Assembly: GCA_004377135.1 (NCBI GenBank)
Contig: SOHS01000136.1
Coordinates: 1-26,577 of the forward strand
Source: Dehalococcoidia bacterium
Lineage (GTDB): Bacteria > Chloroflexota > Dehalococcoidia > GIF9 > AB-539-J10
Length of the DNA: 26,577 bases
Reading direction: 5' to 3'
How positions within the stretch are numbered: position 1 is the stretch's first letter; the number at the start of each line of letters is the position of its first letter. The translations under genes were made by a program, and so were the position numbers. The notes under the pieces were generated by a model that was not told where the DNA came from, searched no databases, and was given only the letters and a program-made list of their open reading frames with translations. Of this stretch, positions 1-7,628 are shown piece by piece.

Positions 1-518
1 GTATAGCCAGCGAAATAATGAGGCTCTACTGAACCAATAGTTACCAACTTATGTGCTTCTACACCTATCTTATTTACGTACATCTCGGTACCGGTGGAGG
101 AAATTCCCAAATATACCATGTCTTCATCTTTGCGAGCATCGTGGACATAGATTCTGTCGTTTAGCAAGTTGTGGTAATTTCCGAAGATAAACTTGAATTC
201 CTCTTCAGTTGGTGCACGGTGAATTCCGGTGGCAATGATAAACCTTGTATTTTTATCCTTGGTTTTAGGGTAAATTACTTCTAGTATTTTTGCCGTAGGA
301 GTAGGTCTGGTGTAATCATTAACAATGAAAAGCAAATCTCTAGCATCGGCGATAAACTCATCGAAATTCCTGGAGTTAATGGGTTGTTCAATTCCCTTGC
401 GGATGGTCTTTGTTTCATCGCCAACAGAAACAACATTTGGTTCAACTATTCCGGCAATCCTGTTTTCCTCAACTTCAACCTCTATCTTTTCCTTTCCGTA
501 AGGGATTCTTATTTTCAT
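1..518 (-). CDS. larA: LarA-like nickel-dependent lactate racemase, N-terminal part (cut by window edge)
   Basis: A 172-codon open frame begins at the ATG at 518-516 (MKIRIPYGKEKIEV) and runs off the left edge. It matches the LarA/DUF2088 N-terminal domain: TRPTPT near residue 70, GIHRAPT near residue 100, a VHDARKDED stretch, and VEPHYFAGY at the truncated end, which leads into the family's SGGRK region. LarA interconverts D- and L-lactate, or racemises related 2-hydroxyacids, using a nickel-pincer nucleotide; it is cytoplasmic. The cofactor-binding lysine and the C-terminal domain lie outside the window. The gene is the last of the minus-strand cluster, 125 bp after the iron-sulfur gene, and next to a GlcD-type dehydrogenase, which supports a lactate substrate. 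Only a weak AAAGGA ribosome site precedes the ATG. The family call is firm; the exact 2-hydroxyacid is inferred. Confidence 0.85.
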   Translation of the reverse strand, partial: MKIRIPYGKEKIEVEVEENRIAGIVEPNVVSVGDETKTIRKGIEQPINSRNFDEFIADARDLLFIVNDYTRPTPTAKILEVIYPKTKDKNTRFIIATGIHRAPTEEEFKFIFGNYHNLLNDRIYVHDARKDEDMVYLGISSTGTEMYVNKIGVEAHKLVTIGSVEPHYFAGY

Positions 519-643
519 AGCTATTTTGTTTTCCTTTTTTTAGCCTATATCAGTGGAGATAGTTCAACACTAATGACTCCCGTCTGTTTCGCTGCCTCCC
601 ACTCCCTATAATTTGCTTTTTATGGAATTCAGCCTCCCGATTT

Positions 644-1582
644 TCATATTGGCCCCAAGGACGCTATTTCACTCACAAAACTATCCACCGCACTCTTAAG
701 TTTTTGGGTCTCACCAGTGGCAAAATGTTCCAACTTAAGCCTTTGTGACGCAACACCAACTATATCAAGCAATCTCCCAACCAATGCACACCTCTCTTGA
801 GCCCTATAGTTTCCATCGTGTTCACACTCATCAAGCGGGCAACAGGCAATCATCACTCCCCATGCGCCCTGGTAAAATACGTCCAATATCAATCCTGGGT
901 CAATACGGCCAGCACACACAGTCACGATAATCCCCGATGTATTCTCTGCCCCCGCCAGTTCCATCCGAGACAGTCGAAGCCCAGGGTATATTGACCAATC
1001 ACAACAAAATATTATTACTTTGGGGATTCCATTCATGCTTCTGAGGAAGCTCTCAATTTTGGCAGAGAGTTCTTTTCTTGATATTCCAAATCCCTCCCTT
1101 TGAGACATGGCTCCAACAGGACACTCCGCTACACACACACCGCAACCCTTACACTTAACCTTATCGACCAGGACTTTCATATTCTCCACATCCATAGAAA
1201 GTGCTTCAGATTTACATACTGAGACACATCTTCCACAGGCTATACATAGTTTTTCGTCGTTAATAACGGTGGTGCCTTGCACATCGAAGCCAGATTCCAT
1301 AAGGTCAGCTCGGGCATCGGTAAAGATATCAGCAGGCGAAACTTTTGCTGAACAGCTTTTGCTACAATTCTTGCAGTAAAAGCATTCAAAGAGCTTTTCC
1401 GCAACATATTCAGACGGTTCAACTTCGCCCGTGAGGAGCCCATAAGCAAGCAACAACCTCCCCCTAGGCGTATCAATTTCCCAATTGGACACCTTATATA
1501 GAGGGCAATGCTCATAACAATAGCCACACCTTATACATATATTTAGTTCGTTTCCCCACTTATTTAGTCTGCTAAATTCCAT
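644..1582 (-). CDS. Iron-sulfur electron-transfer protein: HdrC-like + 2x[4Fe-4S] ferredoxin + MvhD-like fusion
   Basis: This 312-residue protein has three cysteine-rich blocks. Residues 1-95 carry two HdrC/GlcF-like motifs: C16, C19, C22, C26 followed by P, and C67, C70, C73, C77. Residues 105-160 form a classical two-cluster ferredoxin: C113/116/119/123 and C144/147/150/154. Residues 185-300 resemble MvhD/FlpD, the [2Fe-2S] subunit that links F420-non-reducing hydrogenase to heterodisulfide reductase, with FCCDW, VCAGRIDP, a GAWGVMIACCP segment, ECEHDGNY and an RCALVGRLLD-type end. No membrane segment or signal peptide is visible, so it is probably cytoplasmic. It lies 74 bp downstream of the GlcD-type dehydrogenase and probably accepts its electrons. 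HdrC, ferredoxin and MvhD modules are usually separate proteins or other fusions. The electron acceptor is unknown; an HdrA-type partner is not in the window. Confidence 0.8.
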   Translation of the reverse strand: MEFSRLNKWGNELNICIRCGYCYEHCPLYKVSNWEIDTPRGRLLLAYGLLTGEVEPSEYVAEKLFECFYCKNCSKSCSAKVSPADIFTDARADLMESGFDVQGTTVINDEKLCIACGRCVSVCKSEALSMDVENMKVLVDKVKCKGCGVCVAECPVGAMSQREGFGISRKELSAKIESFLRSMNGIPKVIIFCCDWSIYPGLRLSRMELAGAENTSGIIVTVCAGRIDPGLILDVFYQGAWGVMIACCPLDECEHDGNYRAQERCALVGRLLDIVGVASQRLKLEHFATGETQKLKSAVDSFVSEIASLGPI

Positions 1583-1656
1583 TTTTCCCTAGCTTATCCA
1601 AGACTTCCAAGCAAGAAGAAGCACCGGCTCTTGGGGGATTCGATTTCCGTTTTTAT

Positions 1657-3087
1657 TTATAGCTCCACCGGGTACCTGAGTTTAGTTGCTGTAACCCAGT
1701 CATCCGGTGCGTCCATCAATTTATGAGGATTCAAGATATTGTTGGGGTCAAGAGCCATTTTTATCGCTTTCATCATTTGCAGTGAATCTGCCTTTTCTTT
1801 TTTCCAAGAGGGCGCTTTAGAAATGGCAATACCGTGTTCCCCCGAAGTTGTCCCCCCCACACTTCGGACATAATCATATACCTCCTCAACTGCCCGCCTG
1901 GCATTTTCCCATTGCTCTTTCCTGGTAACTTCCATCAATATCTTTGTATGTAGCAATCCTATACCACAATGCCCATAAGCATTCATCACTACGTGATTGC
2001 GTTCTCCGATTTCGTGAATCTTGCGGGCACATTCCGCTATCTTCGAGCTAGGGACAGCCATGTCATCAGCTAACGATGTGCAGACAAATCCCTCCCTATA
2101 TCTTGAGAGCGCAGCAAAAAGTTTTTTCCTTCCGCTATAGATTCGTTCCATCTCCTTGGCATCGCTGCCCATTTCAATTCCAAAGGCATTATGTTTCTCA
2201 CATATCTCTTTGATGGTTTCCATATCGTAGTTCAAAGCTTCTTTTAATCGTCCATCACACTCATATACCACAATTGCTTCTACCTGGGGAAGATTCATGT
2301 TAAGTGTCTTGTTAAGAGCAGTGATGGCTATATCGTCTACAAGCTCAAGCAATGAGGGCGTTACTTCAGATGCCACGATGTCTGATATTGTCTCACCCGC
2401 ATCTTCTAGTTTATCGAACTTTGCCATTCCCATAGCTCTAAATTCAGGCAGATGTCTGAGCAAAATCGTCGCTTCTACAATTATGCCCAGAGTGCCTTCA
2501 GAGCCAACCATAAGCCTATCAAGCTGATAACCCGATGCCTGAGCGCGTGTATCGGCACCAAGAGTGACTAAATCTCCATTTGCCAGAACAACCCTCATCC
2601 CTAAGACATAGTCCCGCATTGTTCCGTACTTTATCGCCCTTACCCCAGAGCCATTGTTGGCAATGGTGCCACCAATGGTGGCAATTCTACCCGACTCTGG
2701 AGCCGAAGGAAACCAAAGACCATAGGGCTGAAGTGCCCTGTTCAAATCATCACAGACCACTCCCGGCTGAACTTTACACAGTATATCTCGGGGTCTTATC
2801 GCCAGGATTCGGTTCATTCTCTTCAAATCCATTACAATACCACCATCTATGGGAACAGTGTGTCCCGAAGCGCCAGAACCGGCACCTCGGGCGATAACAG
2901 GTATTAACCCGGCATTGGCATAGCGTACAATCTCCTGCACTGCCTCTACTGTTTCGGGTCTGACGACAACCGAAGGATTGGCTTCATGAACCGAGGAGTC
3001 AGAGCCATAGACGTAAAGATCGGCAATATTATCTCTGACACCTTTCTCCCCTACGATCTCCTTCAATCTTTCAACGTCTATCTTCAT
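1657..3087 (-). CDS. FAD-linked 2-hydroxyacid dehydrogenase (GlcD/D-lactate dehydrogenase type)
   Basis: The 476-residue length is normal for GlcD-type flavoproteins. The N-terminal FAD-binding_4 domain (about 35-215) shows VVRPETVEAVQEIVRYAN, an IARGAGSGASG loop and VGSEGTLGIIVEATI. The C-terminal FAD-oxidase_C domain carries YGHCGIGLLHTKI and the signature GGTTSGEHGI, and ends with LDPNNILNPHKL. Members oxidise D-lactate, glycolate or similar 2-hydroxyacids to 2-oxoacids and pass electrons to an iron-sulfur partner. Here the partner is probably the next gene downstream, and the adjacent larA-like gene points to lactate with pyruvate as product. A GAGGGAGG ribosome site stands 5 nt before the ATG. 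Stereospecificity and electron acceptor cannot be read from sequence. Confidence 0.88.
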   Translation of the reverse strand: MKIDVERLKEIVGEKGVRDNIADLYVYGSDSSVHEANPSVVVRPETVEAVQEIVRYANAGLIPVIARGAGSGASGHTVPIDGGIVMDLKRMNRILAIRPRDILCKVQPGVVCDDLNRALQPYGLWFPSAPESGRIATIGGTIANNGSGVRAIKYGTMRDYVLGMRVVLANGDLVTLGADTRAQASGYQLDRLMVGSEGTLGIIVEATILLRHLPEFRAMGMAKFDKLEDAGETISDIVASEVTPSLLELVDDIAITALNKTLNMNLPQVEAIVVYECDGRLKEALNYDMETIKEICEKHNAFGIEMGSDAKEMERIYSGRKKLFAALSRYREGFVCTSLADDMAVPSSKIAECARKIHEIGERNHVVMNAYGHCGIGLLHTKILMEVTRKEQWENARRAVEEVYDYVRSVGGTTSGEHGIAISKAPSWKKEKADSLQMMKAIKMALDPNNILNPHKLMDAPDDWVTATKLRYPVEL

Positions 3088-3157
3088 CTCTACCTCCCTC
3101 TGTATCGTTATTTTAACTTCCCTTTGCGCTAGCTAAATATATGTGCGCCTATTTATC

Positions 3158-3207
3158 ATCTCCGATGAGAATATTGGAATTTCTCACGCCTGCTCATTTT
3201 CGGAGAT
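3158..3207 (-). repeat. Imperfect inverted repeat between the 5S-type gene and glcD
   Basis: ATCTCCGATGAG (3158-3169) pairs with CTCA plus TCGGAGAT (3193-3207), giving 12 pairs interrupted by a 3-nt TTT bulge. It lies in the 131-bp gap between two minus-strand genes. In the minus direction no T-run follows, so it is not a standard intrinsic terminator for that operon. It could be an intercistronic RNA hairpin affecting mRNA stability, or an operator. A T-rich run follows on the plus strand, but no plus-strand gene ends here. Confidence 0.4.
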
Positions 3208-3218
3208 TGATTTTTTCT

Positions 3219-4763
3219 CTAATTCCCCTTCAACTTGCCAGCTTTAACTTGAGCAATAAGTTCATCCTCCCTGTTCACCTCCTCAAGGGTCTTGGGGGCA
3301 TGGGGTGGCTTCCAATCATCCGGGATGGTCTTATCCATGCCATATTTATATTTTAAGAAGCGTGCACCAGTGGTAGGGTAAAGAGCATAAATAAGGACAT
3401 CCTGGATATTCTTAGCAAATTCTTTTGATTCTTCCTTAGCTTTTTCCAGTTCCGGTTCGAGCAGGTCTGCCGGCCGACAGGTGATAGGCACCTTATCTTT
3501 AAGAATAGTCTTCTGGACGTCTGGGGCAATTTGAGCTGGTGGCTTGCCATACCCCCCAGATATATATTCCTTCGCTTCCTTGGAGACAAGCTTATAGCGC
3601 CCTATTAGGACATTCTGCACTGCCTGGGCACCAACAATCTGGCTCGTAGGTGTAACCAAAGGTGGATAACCAAATTCTACCCTGACTCTAGCAGTTTCCT
3701 GTCGCACCTCGGCCAGTTTATCCAAAGCATTCATTTGTTTGAGCTGCGCCACCAGGTTCGTGGTCATGCCACCAGGAATTTGATGCACCAGAGCTCCGGT
3801 ATCGATGACCGACATTGCCGATGTATCTAGGAAATCTTTGTATTTAGGGGCGATCTGCTCCAACATTTGAGCACACTTGAATAGTTGTTCAATGTCAAGC
3901 CCTGTATCCCTGTCTGTGCCATATAGAGCAACTACCAGAGGCTCAATAGCTGGCTGTGAGGAGCGTAAAGCAAAGGGAGACAAGGCAGTATCGATGATGT
4001 CGACTCCGGCCTCAATGGCCTTCAGCACCGACATAGAACCCTGTCCACTGGTGTAGTGAGTATGCAACTCAACAGGTATTTTCAAGTTTTCCTTAAGAGC
4101 CTTGATTAGCTCATAGGAATCATAAGGGGAGATAAGCCCAGCCTGATCCTTAATACATATGGAATCAGCTCCCATGTCCTGGAGAATAAGAGCTTTTTTG
4201 ACATAGTATTCCAGATAGTAGACCGGTCCGCCCATTCTTGGCTGGGTGAGCGAGTAACATATAGCCCCTTGATAATGTTTGCCACATTTCTTAATTGCCA
4301 TAGCAGCACGTTCGTGATTGCGCTCGTCATTCACAGCGTCGAAAACACGGAAAATATCAATGCCAACCTCAGCAGCCTGTTCAACAAAGGCATCAACCAA
4401 ATCATCAGGATGGTTTCGATAAGCGACTAAATTCTGTCCCCGTAAAAGCATCTGTAGTGGAGTATCAGGCATGAGTTTCCTTAATTTGCGAGGCCTATCC
4501 CAGGGGTCTTCACCCAAAAAGCGGTGAGCTACGTCAAATGTTGCCCCACCCCAAACCTCCATAGAATAGAAGCCACATTTATTCATTTCAGGGGCCATCC
4601 ACTCCATATCTTCCGCTCGCATCCTCGTAGCCAATGCGCACTGATGGGCATCACGAAAGGTAGTGTCACAAATTCTGACCGGGTTTTTGGCTTTCGCCCT
4701 CGCCCTCACCTTATCAGTGGTTAAATCTCTGACTAAGATGGGACCTTTTCTTAGTTCATTCAC
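3219..4763 (-). CDS. Biotin-dependent carboxyltransferase subunit (transcarboxylase 5S / PycB / OadA catalytic domain)
   Basis: This is a DRE-TIM (HMGL-like) carboxyltransferase that moves a carboxyl group between biotin and pyruvate/oxaloacetate. Visible motifs are DTTFRDAHQ (metal ligand D38, H40, Q41), FRVFDAVND near 138-146, the carbamylated-lysine motif SICIKDQAG (K205) and the metal-binding HTH at 234-236, followed by a PYC_OADA-type conserved region. At 514 residues it matches the transcarboxylase 5S subunit (about 505) and lacks the C-terminal biotinyl domain with its AMKM lysine found in full-length OadA or PycB, so a separate carrier is needed; none is in the window. The GTG at 4763 is preferred because AGGAG lies 7 nt upstream; an ATG three bases further out hits a stop after three codons. 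It is transcribed with the 12S-like gene upstream. It could act as pyruvate carboxylase, oxaloacetate decarboxylase or transcarboxylase. Confidence 0.85.
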   Translation of the reverse strand: MNELRKGPILVRDLTTDKVRARAKAKNPVRICDTTFRDAHQCALATRMRAEDMEWMAPEMNKCGFYSMEVWGGATFDVAHRFLGEDPWDRPRKLRKLMPDTPLQMLLRGQNLVAYRNHPDDLVDAFVEQAAEVGIDIFRVFDAVNDERNHERAAMAIKKCGKHYQGAICYSLTQPRMGGPVYYLEYYVKKALILQDMGADSICIKDQAGLISPYDSYELIKALKENLKIPVELHTHYTSGQGSMSVLKAIEAGVDIIDTALSPFALRSSQPAIEPLVVALYGTDRDTGLDIEQLFKCAQMLEQIAPKYKDFLDTSAMSVIDTGALVHQIPGGMTTNLVAQLKQMNALDKLAEVRQETARVRVEFGYPPLVTPTSQIVGAQAVQNVLIGRYKLVSKEAKEYISGGYGKPPAQIAPDVQKTILKDKVPITCRPADLLEPELEKAKEESKEFAKNIQDVLIYALYPTTGARFLKYKYGMDKTIPDDWKPPHAPKTLEEVNREDELIAQVKAGKLKGN

Positions 4764-4890
4764 GCATTATCTCCTTTCCGTCATTACGAGCCTTTACTGC
4801 TCGACATTCTGAGCGCAACCAGAAATTCAGACCTTTGCCAAACTCTTTGTCTCGTTTAGAGCTTCAGCTCGGTATAGCAGTCCAACGTTG

Positions 4891-5099
4891 TCACCTGAGA
4901 ACAATTCTTAGTTGCCCGAGCGTTCGCATTATTTCTTCACGCCCAGAATACTTCACAAGGTAGAGACCGCCACCGGCCTTCACTGGAGTACTGCCGGCCT
5001 CAGAGCCTTTCCTTCTTCTTCCACATAAGTAGCTGCAGCGGCAGTAATGACGCTATTATTCCTCTTTTTATTTTCCAATTGCTCATTTGTTAAATCTCT
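4891..5099 (-). pseudogene. Frame-disrupted small OadG-like/acyl-CoA carboxylase accessory subunit
   Basis: The 336-bp gap between the 12S-like and 5S-like genes holds coding-like sequence in two frames. Directly after the 12S-like stop one frame reads LTNEQLENKKRNNSVITAAA and TYVEEEGK, then meets TGA at 4982-4980. The frame starting at 5010 continues as KGSEAGSTPVKAGGG, then LYLVKYSGREEIMRTLGQLR, and stops at 4893-4891. The join falls in a run of GAA and GGAA (about 5013-5020). An Ala-rich ITAAAATY segment followed by a GREEIMR-type end is what I recall of small OadG/epsilon-like subunits encoded beside 12S carboxyltransferases. No normal ATG/GTG opens the first frame; a TTG at 5078-5076 is the only candidate. 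Either it is a decayed gene, a programmed frameshift, or a one-base assembly error. The remaining 4764-4890 shows nothing recognisable. Confidence 0.5.
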
Positions 5100-6653
5100 T
5101 TACACAGGAATATTTCCATGCTTCTTTGGAGGTCTCGTCTCTCGTTTAGTAGACAGAAGCTCCAAGGCCTTGATTATCTTGGGTCGGGTCTCACGGGGTA
5201 GAATAACTTCGTCAACATATCCCCGCGAGGCGGCAATGTAAGGATTATATAGTAGTTCACGATATTCCCGAATCTTCTCTTGCTCCTTTGCTTCAGGATC
5301 CGGCGCAGCCTCTATTTCCTTGCGAAAGATAATCGGTGTAGCCCCTTCAGCACCCATCACTGCAATTTCCGCTGTGGGCCAGGCGAAAACAAAATCAGCG
5401 CCTAAATCTTTACTGCACATGGCAAGATATGAACCCCCGTAGTCCTTGCGAGTGACCAGAGTAATTTTAGGAACCGTGGCTTCGGAGTAAGCCCACAGAA
5501 GCTTAGCTCCGTGTCTTATTATTCCCAGCCACTCCTGGTCTTTACCTGGCAAGTAACCGGGAACATCGGCAATGGTAAGCATTGGGATATTGAAAGCGTC
5601 ACAGAACCTGATAAACCGGGTGATTTTATCCGAGGCATTGACATCAAGACACCCGGCAAGATGCATCGATTGATTAGCGATAACGCCTATTGTTCTACCA
5701 TTAAGCCTGGCAAAGCAAATAATGGCGTTCTGAGCATAATGATAATGGGGCTCCAGTATTTCACCGTTATCCACAATGGCTTTGATAACGTCTCTCATAT
5801 TATAAACCATGTTGGGCTCTTCTGGTATTATGGTGTCCAGGATAGATTCAACACGGTCTGGGTTATCAATAGGCTCAATTACAGGAGGGGCTTCTCTGTT
5901 ACTTGAGGGGAGGTAACTCAGAAGTTTTATTATTAGTTCGATAGCCTGGGCATCGCTATCGCAAGCAAAATGGCATACACCACTTTTAGTGGCATGAGGC
6001 ATAGCGCCGCCCAGCTCTTCGGAAGTGATTTCCTCTCCAGTGACCTGTTTGATAACTGCCGGACCAGTGATGTGCATGTAGCTTGTTCCCTTTATCATGA
6101 ATACCCAATCTGTCATGGCAGGTGAATAGACTGCTCCACCAGCAGTAGGTCCCATGATTGCCGAGATTTGGGGTATAACCCCTGAGGCTGCAGAATTCCG
6201 GAAAAATATCTGCCCATAACCTGAAAGGGCATCAACGCCTTCCTGAATCCGAGCCCCCCCAGAGTCATTAAAACCTACTATGGGGATACCACACTTCATA
6301 GCTAAGTCCATTACCTTGCATATCTTTTTAGCATGCATCTCGCCCAGTGTCCCCCCCATAGAGGTAAAGTCCTGGGAAAAAGCACATACGGGGCGACCAT
6401 TTACCGTCCCATATCCAGTAACGACTCCCTCTGCGGGAACGACAACCTTATCCATGCCAAAAAGAGTAGCTCGATGTTGAACAAACAAATCAAGCTCGTG
6501 AAAGCTGCCAGAGTCAAAAAGCAGTTCGAGCCTTTCACGAGCAGTTAATTTGCCCGATTTGTGCTGCTTTTCTACCCGCTCCGGACTTCCCAAGGCCTTT
6601 ATCTTTCTTTCCCTGTCTATCAGTTCCTTCAAGCGGTCAGCACCCATGCCCAT
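5100..6653 (-). CDS. mmdA: Acyl-CoA carboxyltransferase, 12S type (propionyl-/methylmalonyl-CoA)
   Basis: This 517-residue protein is a complete biotin-dependent carboxyltransferase of the PccB/MmdA/12S family. It has the N-terminal HKSGKLTARERLELLFD, the first oxyanion-type region NDSGGARIQEGVDALSGYG, a GPTAGGAVYSPAMTDWVFM loop, HITGPAVIKQVTGEE, and the second crotonase-like domain with PGYLPGKDQEW, GGSYLAM and a WPTAEIAVMGAEGA motif. The family moves carboxyl groups between biotin and propionyl-CoA/methylmalonyl-CoA. An AGGAGG site lies 6 nt before the ATG at 6653. It is the first gene of the minus-strand cluster. A 5S-like gene downstream suggests methylmalonyl-CoA:pyruvate transcarboxylase or a decarboxylase, rather than acetyl-CoA carboxylase. 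The family is certain; the symbol is a best guess among mmdA and pccB, since substrate range is not readable here. Confidence 0.85.
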   Translation of the reverse strand: MGMGADRLKELIDRERKIKALGSPERVEKQHKSGKLTARERLELLFDSGSFHELDLFVQHRATLFGMDKVVVPAEGVVTGYGTVNGRPVCAFSQDFTSMGGTLGEMHAKKICKVMDLAMKCGIPIVGFNDSGGARIQEGVDALSGYGQIFFRNSAASGVIPQISAIMGPTAGGAVYSPAMTDWVFMIKGTSYMHITGPAVIKQVTGEEITSEELGGAMPHATKSGVCHFACDSDAQAIELIIKLLSYLPSSNREAPPVIEPIDNPDRVESILDTIIPEEPNMVYNMRDVIKAIVDNGEILEPHYHYAQNAIICFARLNGRTIGVIANQSMHLAGCLDVNASDKITRFIRFCDAFNIPMLTIADVPGYLPGKDQEWLGIIRHGAKLLWAYSEATVPKITLVTRKDYGGSYLAMCSKDLGADFVFAWPTAEIAVMGAEGATPIIFRKEIEAAPDPEAKEQEKIREYRELLYNPYIAASRGYVDEVILPRETRPKIIKALELLSTKRETRPPKKHGNIPV

Positions 6654-6695
6654 ATGAATTCCTCCTCACGAATCAATTTCCTTATAAAGAAAGTA

Positions 6696-6724
6696 ATTTT
6701 AAACGGAATTCGCAACTAAGGCAA
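6696..6724 (-). promoter_or_regulatory. Candidate sigma70-type promoter of the mmdA-larA cluster
   Basis: On the minus strand TTGCCT (6724-6719) and TAAAAT (6701-6696) are separated by exactly 17 bp, 43 bp upstream of the 12S-like ATG. The match is good but the region is AT-rich, so it is moderate evidence only. Confidence 0.45.
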
Positions 6725-6947
6725 ATCGTTGAGCTCAGGGAATTACCGCTAAAGCTGGTTTATGGTACCTCCATTTAAGGAGTTTTCTAGTATAATCACG
6801 TCAAACATGTTTGAGGCACTACTGGCTCTTTCCAAGTTTTCTGGGGTAGAGCGTGGTCACCGTCAAATCCTAATTCCCCTTAGCTTGATTGGAAAGCGAC
6901 GTCGAACTCAGACTTAAAAGCTTGACAGTTTGGCTTAGAATGGTATT
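6725..6947. other. Divergent intergenic region between mmdA-like gene and cmk
   Basis: The two divergent genes are 294 bp apart. Besides the mmdA-side promoter, the region holds an isolated TATAAT at 6791-6796 without a convincing -35, and TTGACA at 6922-6927 close to cmk. I see no RNA gene, no strong repeat and no convincing small ORF. Confidence 0.4.
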
Positions 6948-6949
6948 AT
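6922..6949 (+). promoter_or_regulatory. Candidate promoter overlapping the annotated start of cmk
   Basis: TTGACA (6922-6927) and TATTAT (6944-6949) are 16 bp apart, a close sigma70 match. The -10 box overlaps the ATG at 6948, so transcription would begin near 6956, after that ATG. If real, translation must start at the TTG at 6960, on an almost leaderless mRNA. Confidence 0.35.
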
Positions 6950-7628
6950 GGAGGGAAATTTGAAACCGCAGCTAATTGCCATAGACGGGCCTGTAGCGGT
7001 TGGCAAGAGTAGTGTCGGCTTGCGACTGGCAAACGGGCTCGGCTATATTTTCTTCGATACCGGCATGATCTATCGGGCGTTTACCTGGAAGGTTCTCAAC
7101 TCAGGTATTTCGCCAGAAGATGAGCAGAAGCTTTGTCACCTAGCTACTACGACCGAATTCAATTTCACCCCCTCGAAAGAAGGTGCCCTCTCAGTCATTG
7201 TTGACGGCCAAGATGTCTCATCCAAGTTACTCTGCTCTGAAATAGAGGAACTGGTCGCTCTGATAGCAAAAGTAGCGGGGGTACGCCAGGCGATGGTATC
7301 GCAACAACGTAAGTTAGCCGAGCGAGGAAGGGTGGTGATGGCAGGCAGGGACATTGGCACGGTAGTCTTACCTTGGGCAGAATTAAAGATTTTTCTCACC
7401 GCCTCCACCGAAGAGAGAGCCAGGCGCCGCTACAAGGAACTATTAAAGCGAGGAGATAATTCTAGCCTGGAAATCGTCCTCGCCGATTTAAAGAAACGAG
7501 ACGAGATGGATATCAATAGAATCATCTCGCCACTGAAACCGGCGGAAGATGCCATAATAATCAATACAAAGAACCTTAGCCTGGAGCAAGTTGTAGACAA
7601 AATATATACTCTGGCGGTAAATCTATGA
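6948..7628 (+). CDS. cmk: Cytidylate kinase
   Basis: CMP/dCMP kinase phosphorylates CMP and dCMP with ATP in pyrimidine nucleotide salvage. The 226-residue protein has the P-loop GPVAVGKSS (14-22), the FFDTGMIYRAFTWK segment that binds CMP, the GRDIGTVVLPWAELKIFLTAS core and a LID-like region with RARRRYKELLKRG, followed by KKRDEMDINR. Length is normal. The start is uncertain: the ATG at 6948 has no ribosome site before it, while the in-frame TTG at 6960 sits 4 nt after GGAGGG (6950-6955) and also fits the promoter position better; using it removes four residues only. The gene overlaps plsC by 4 bp (ATGA), so the two are translationally coupled, and ispH follows. Confidence 0.93.
   Translation: MEGNLKPQLIAIDGPVAVGKSSVGLRLANGLGYIFFDTGMIYRAFTWKVLNSGISPEDEQKLCHLATTTEFNFTPSKEGALSVIVDGQDVSSKLLCSEIEELVALIAKVAGVRQAMVSQQRKLAERGRVVMAGRDIGTVVLPWAELKIFLTASTEERARRRYKELLKRGDNSSLEIVLADLKKRDEMDINRIISPLKPAEDAIIINTKNLSLEQVVDKIYTLAVNL

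Noticed and set aside
384..611. 75-codon plus-strand frame at the left end
   Set aside because: Overlaps the clear LarA N-terminal coding sequence on the other strand; Phe/Leu-rich shadow.
4764..4800. GTCATTACGAGC-like sequence resembling a dispersed GTCATTGCGAG repeat
   Set aside because: Only a short partial match, and no second copy in the window.
4764..4890. Possible biotin carrier remnant before the 5S-type gene
   Set aside because: No frame shows an AMKM-like or Gly-rich biotinyl motif.
5511..5906. 131-codon open frame antisense to the 12S-like gene
   Set aside because: Shadow of a strongly conserved carboxyltransferase region.
6807..6917. Small plus-strand ORF of 36 codons starting MFEALLALSKF in the mmdA-cmk gap
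   Set aside because: No ribosome site, no recognisable family, and codon pattern not gene-like; the nearby TATAAT has no -35.
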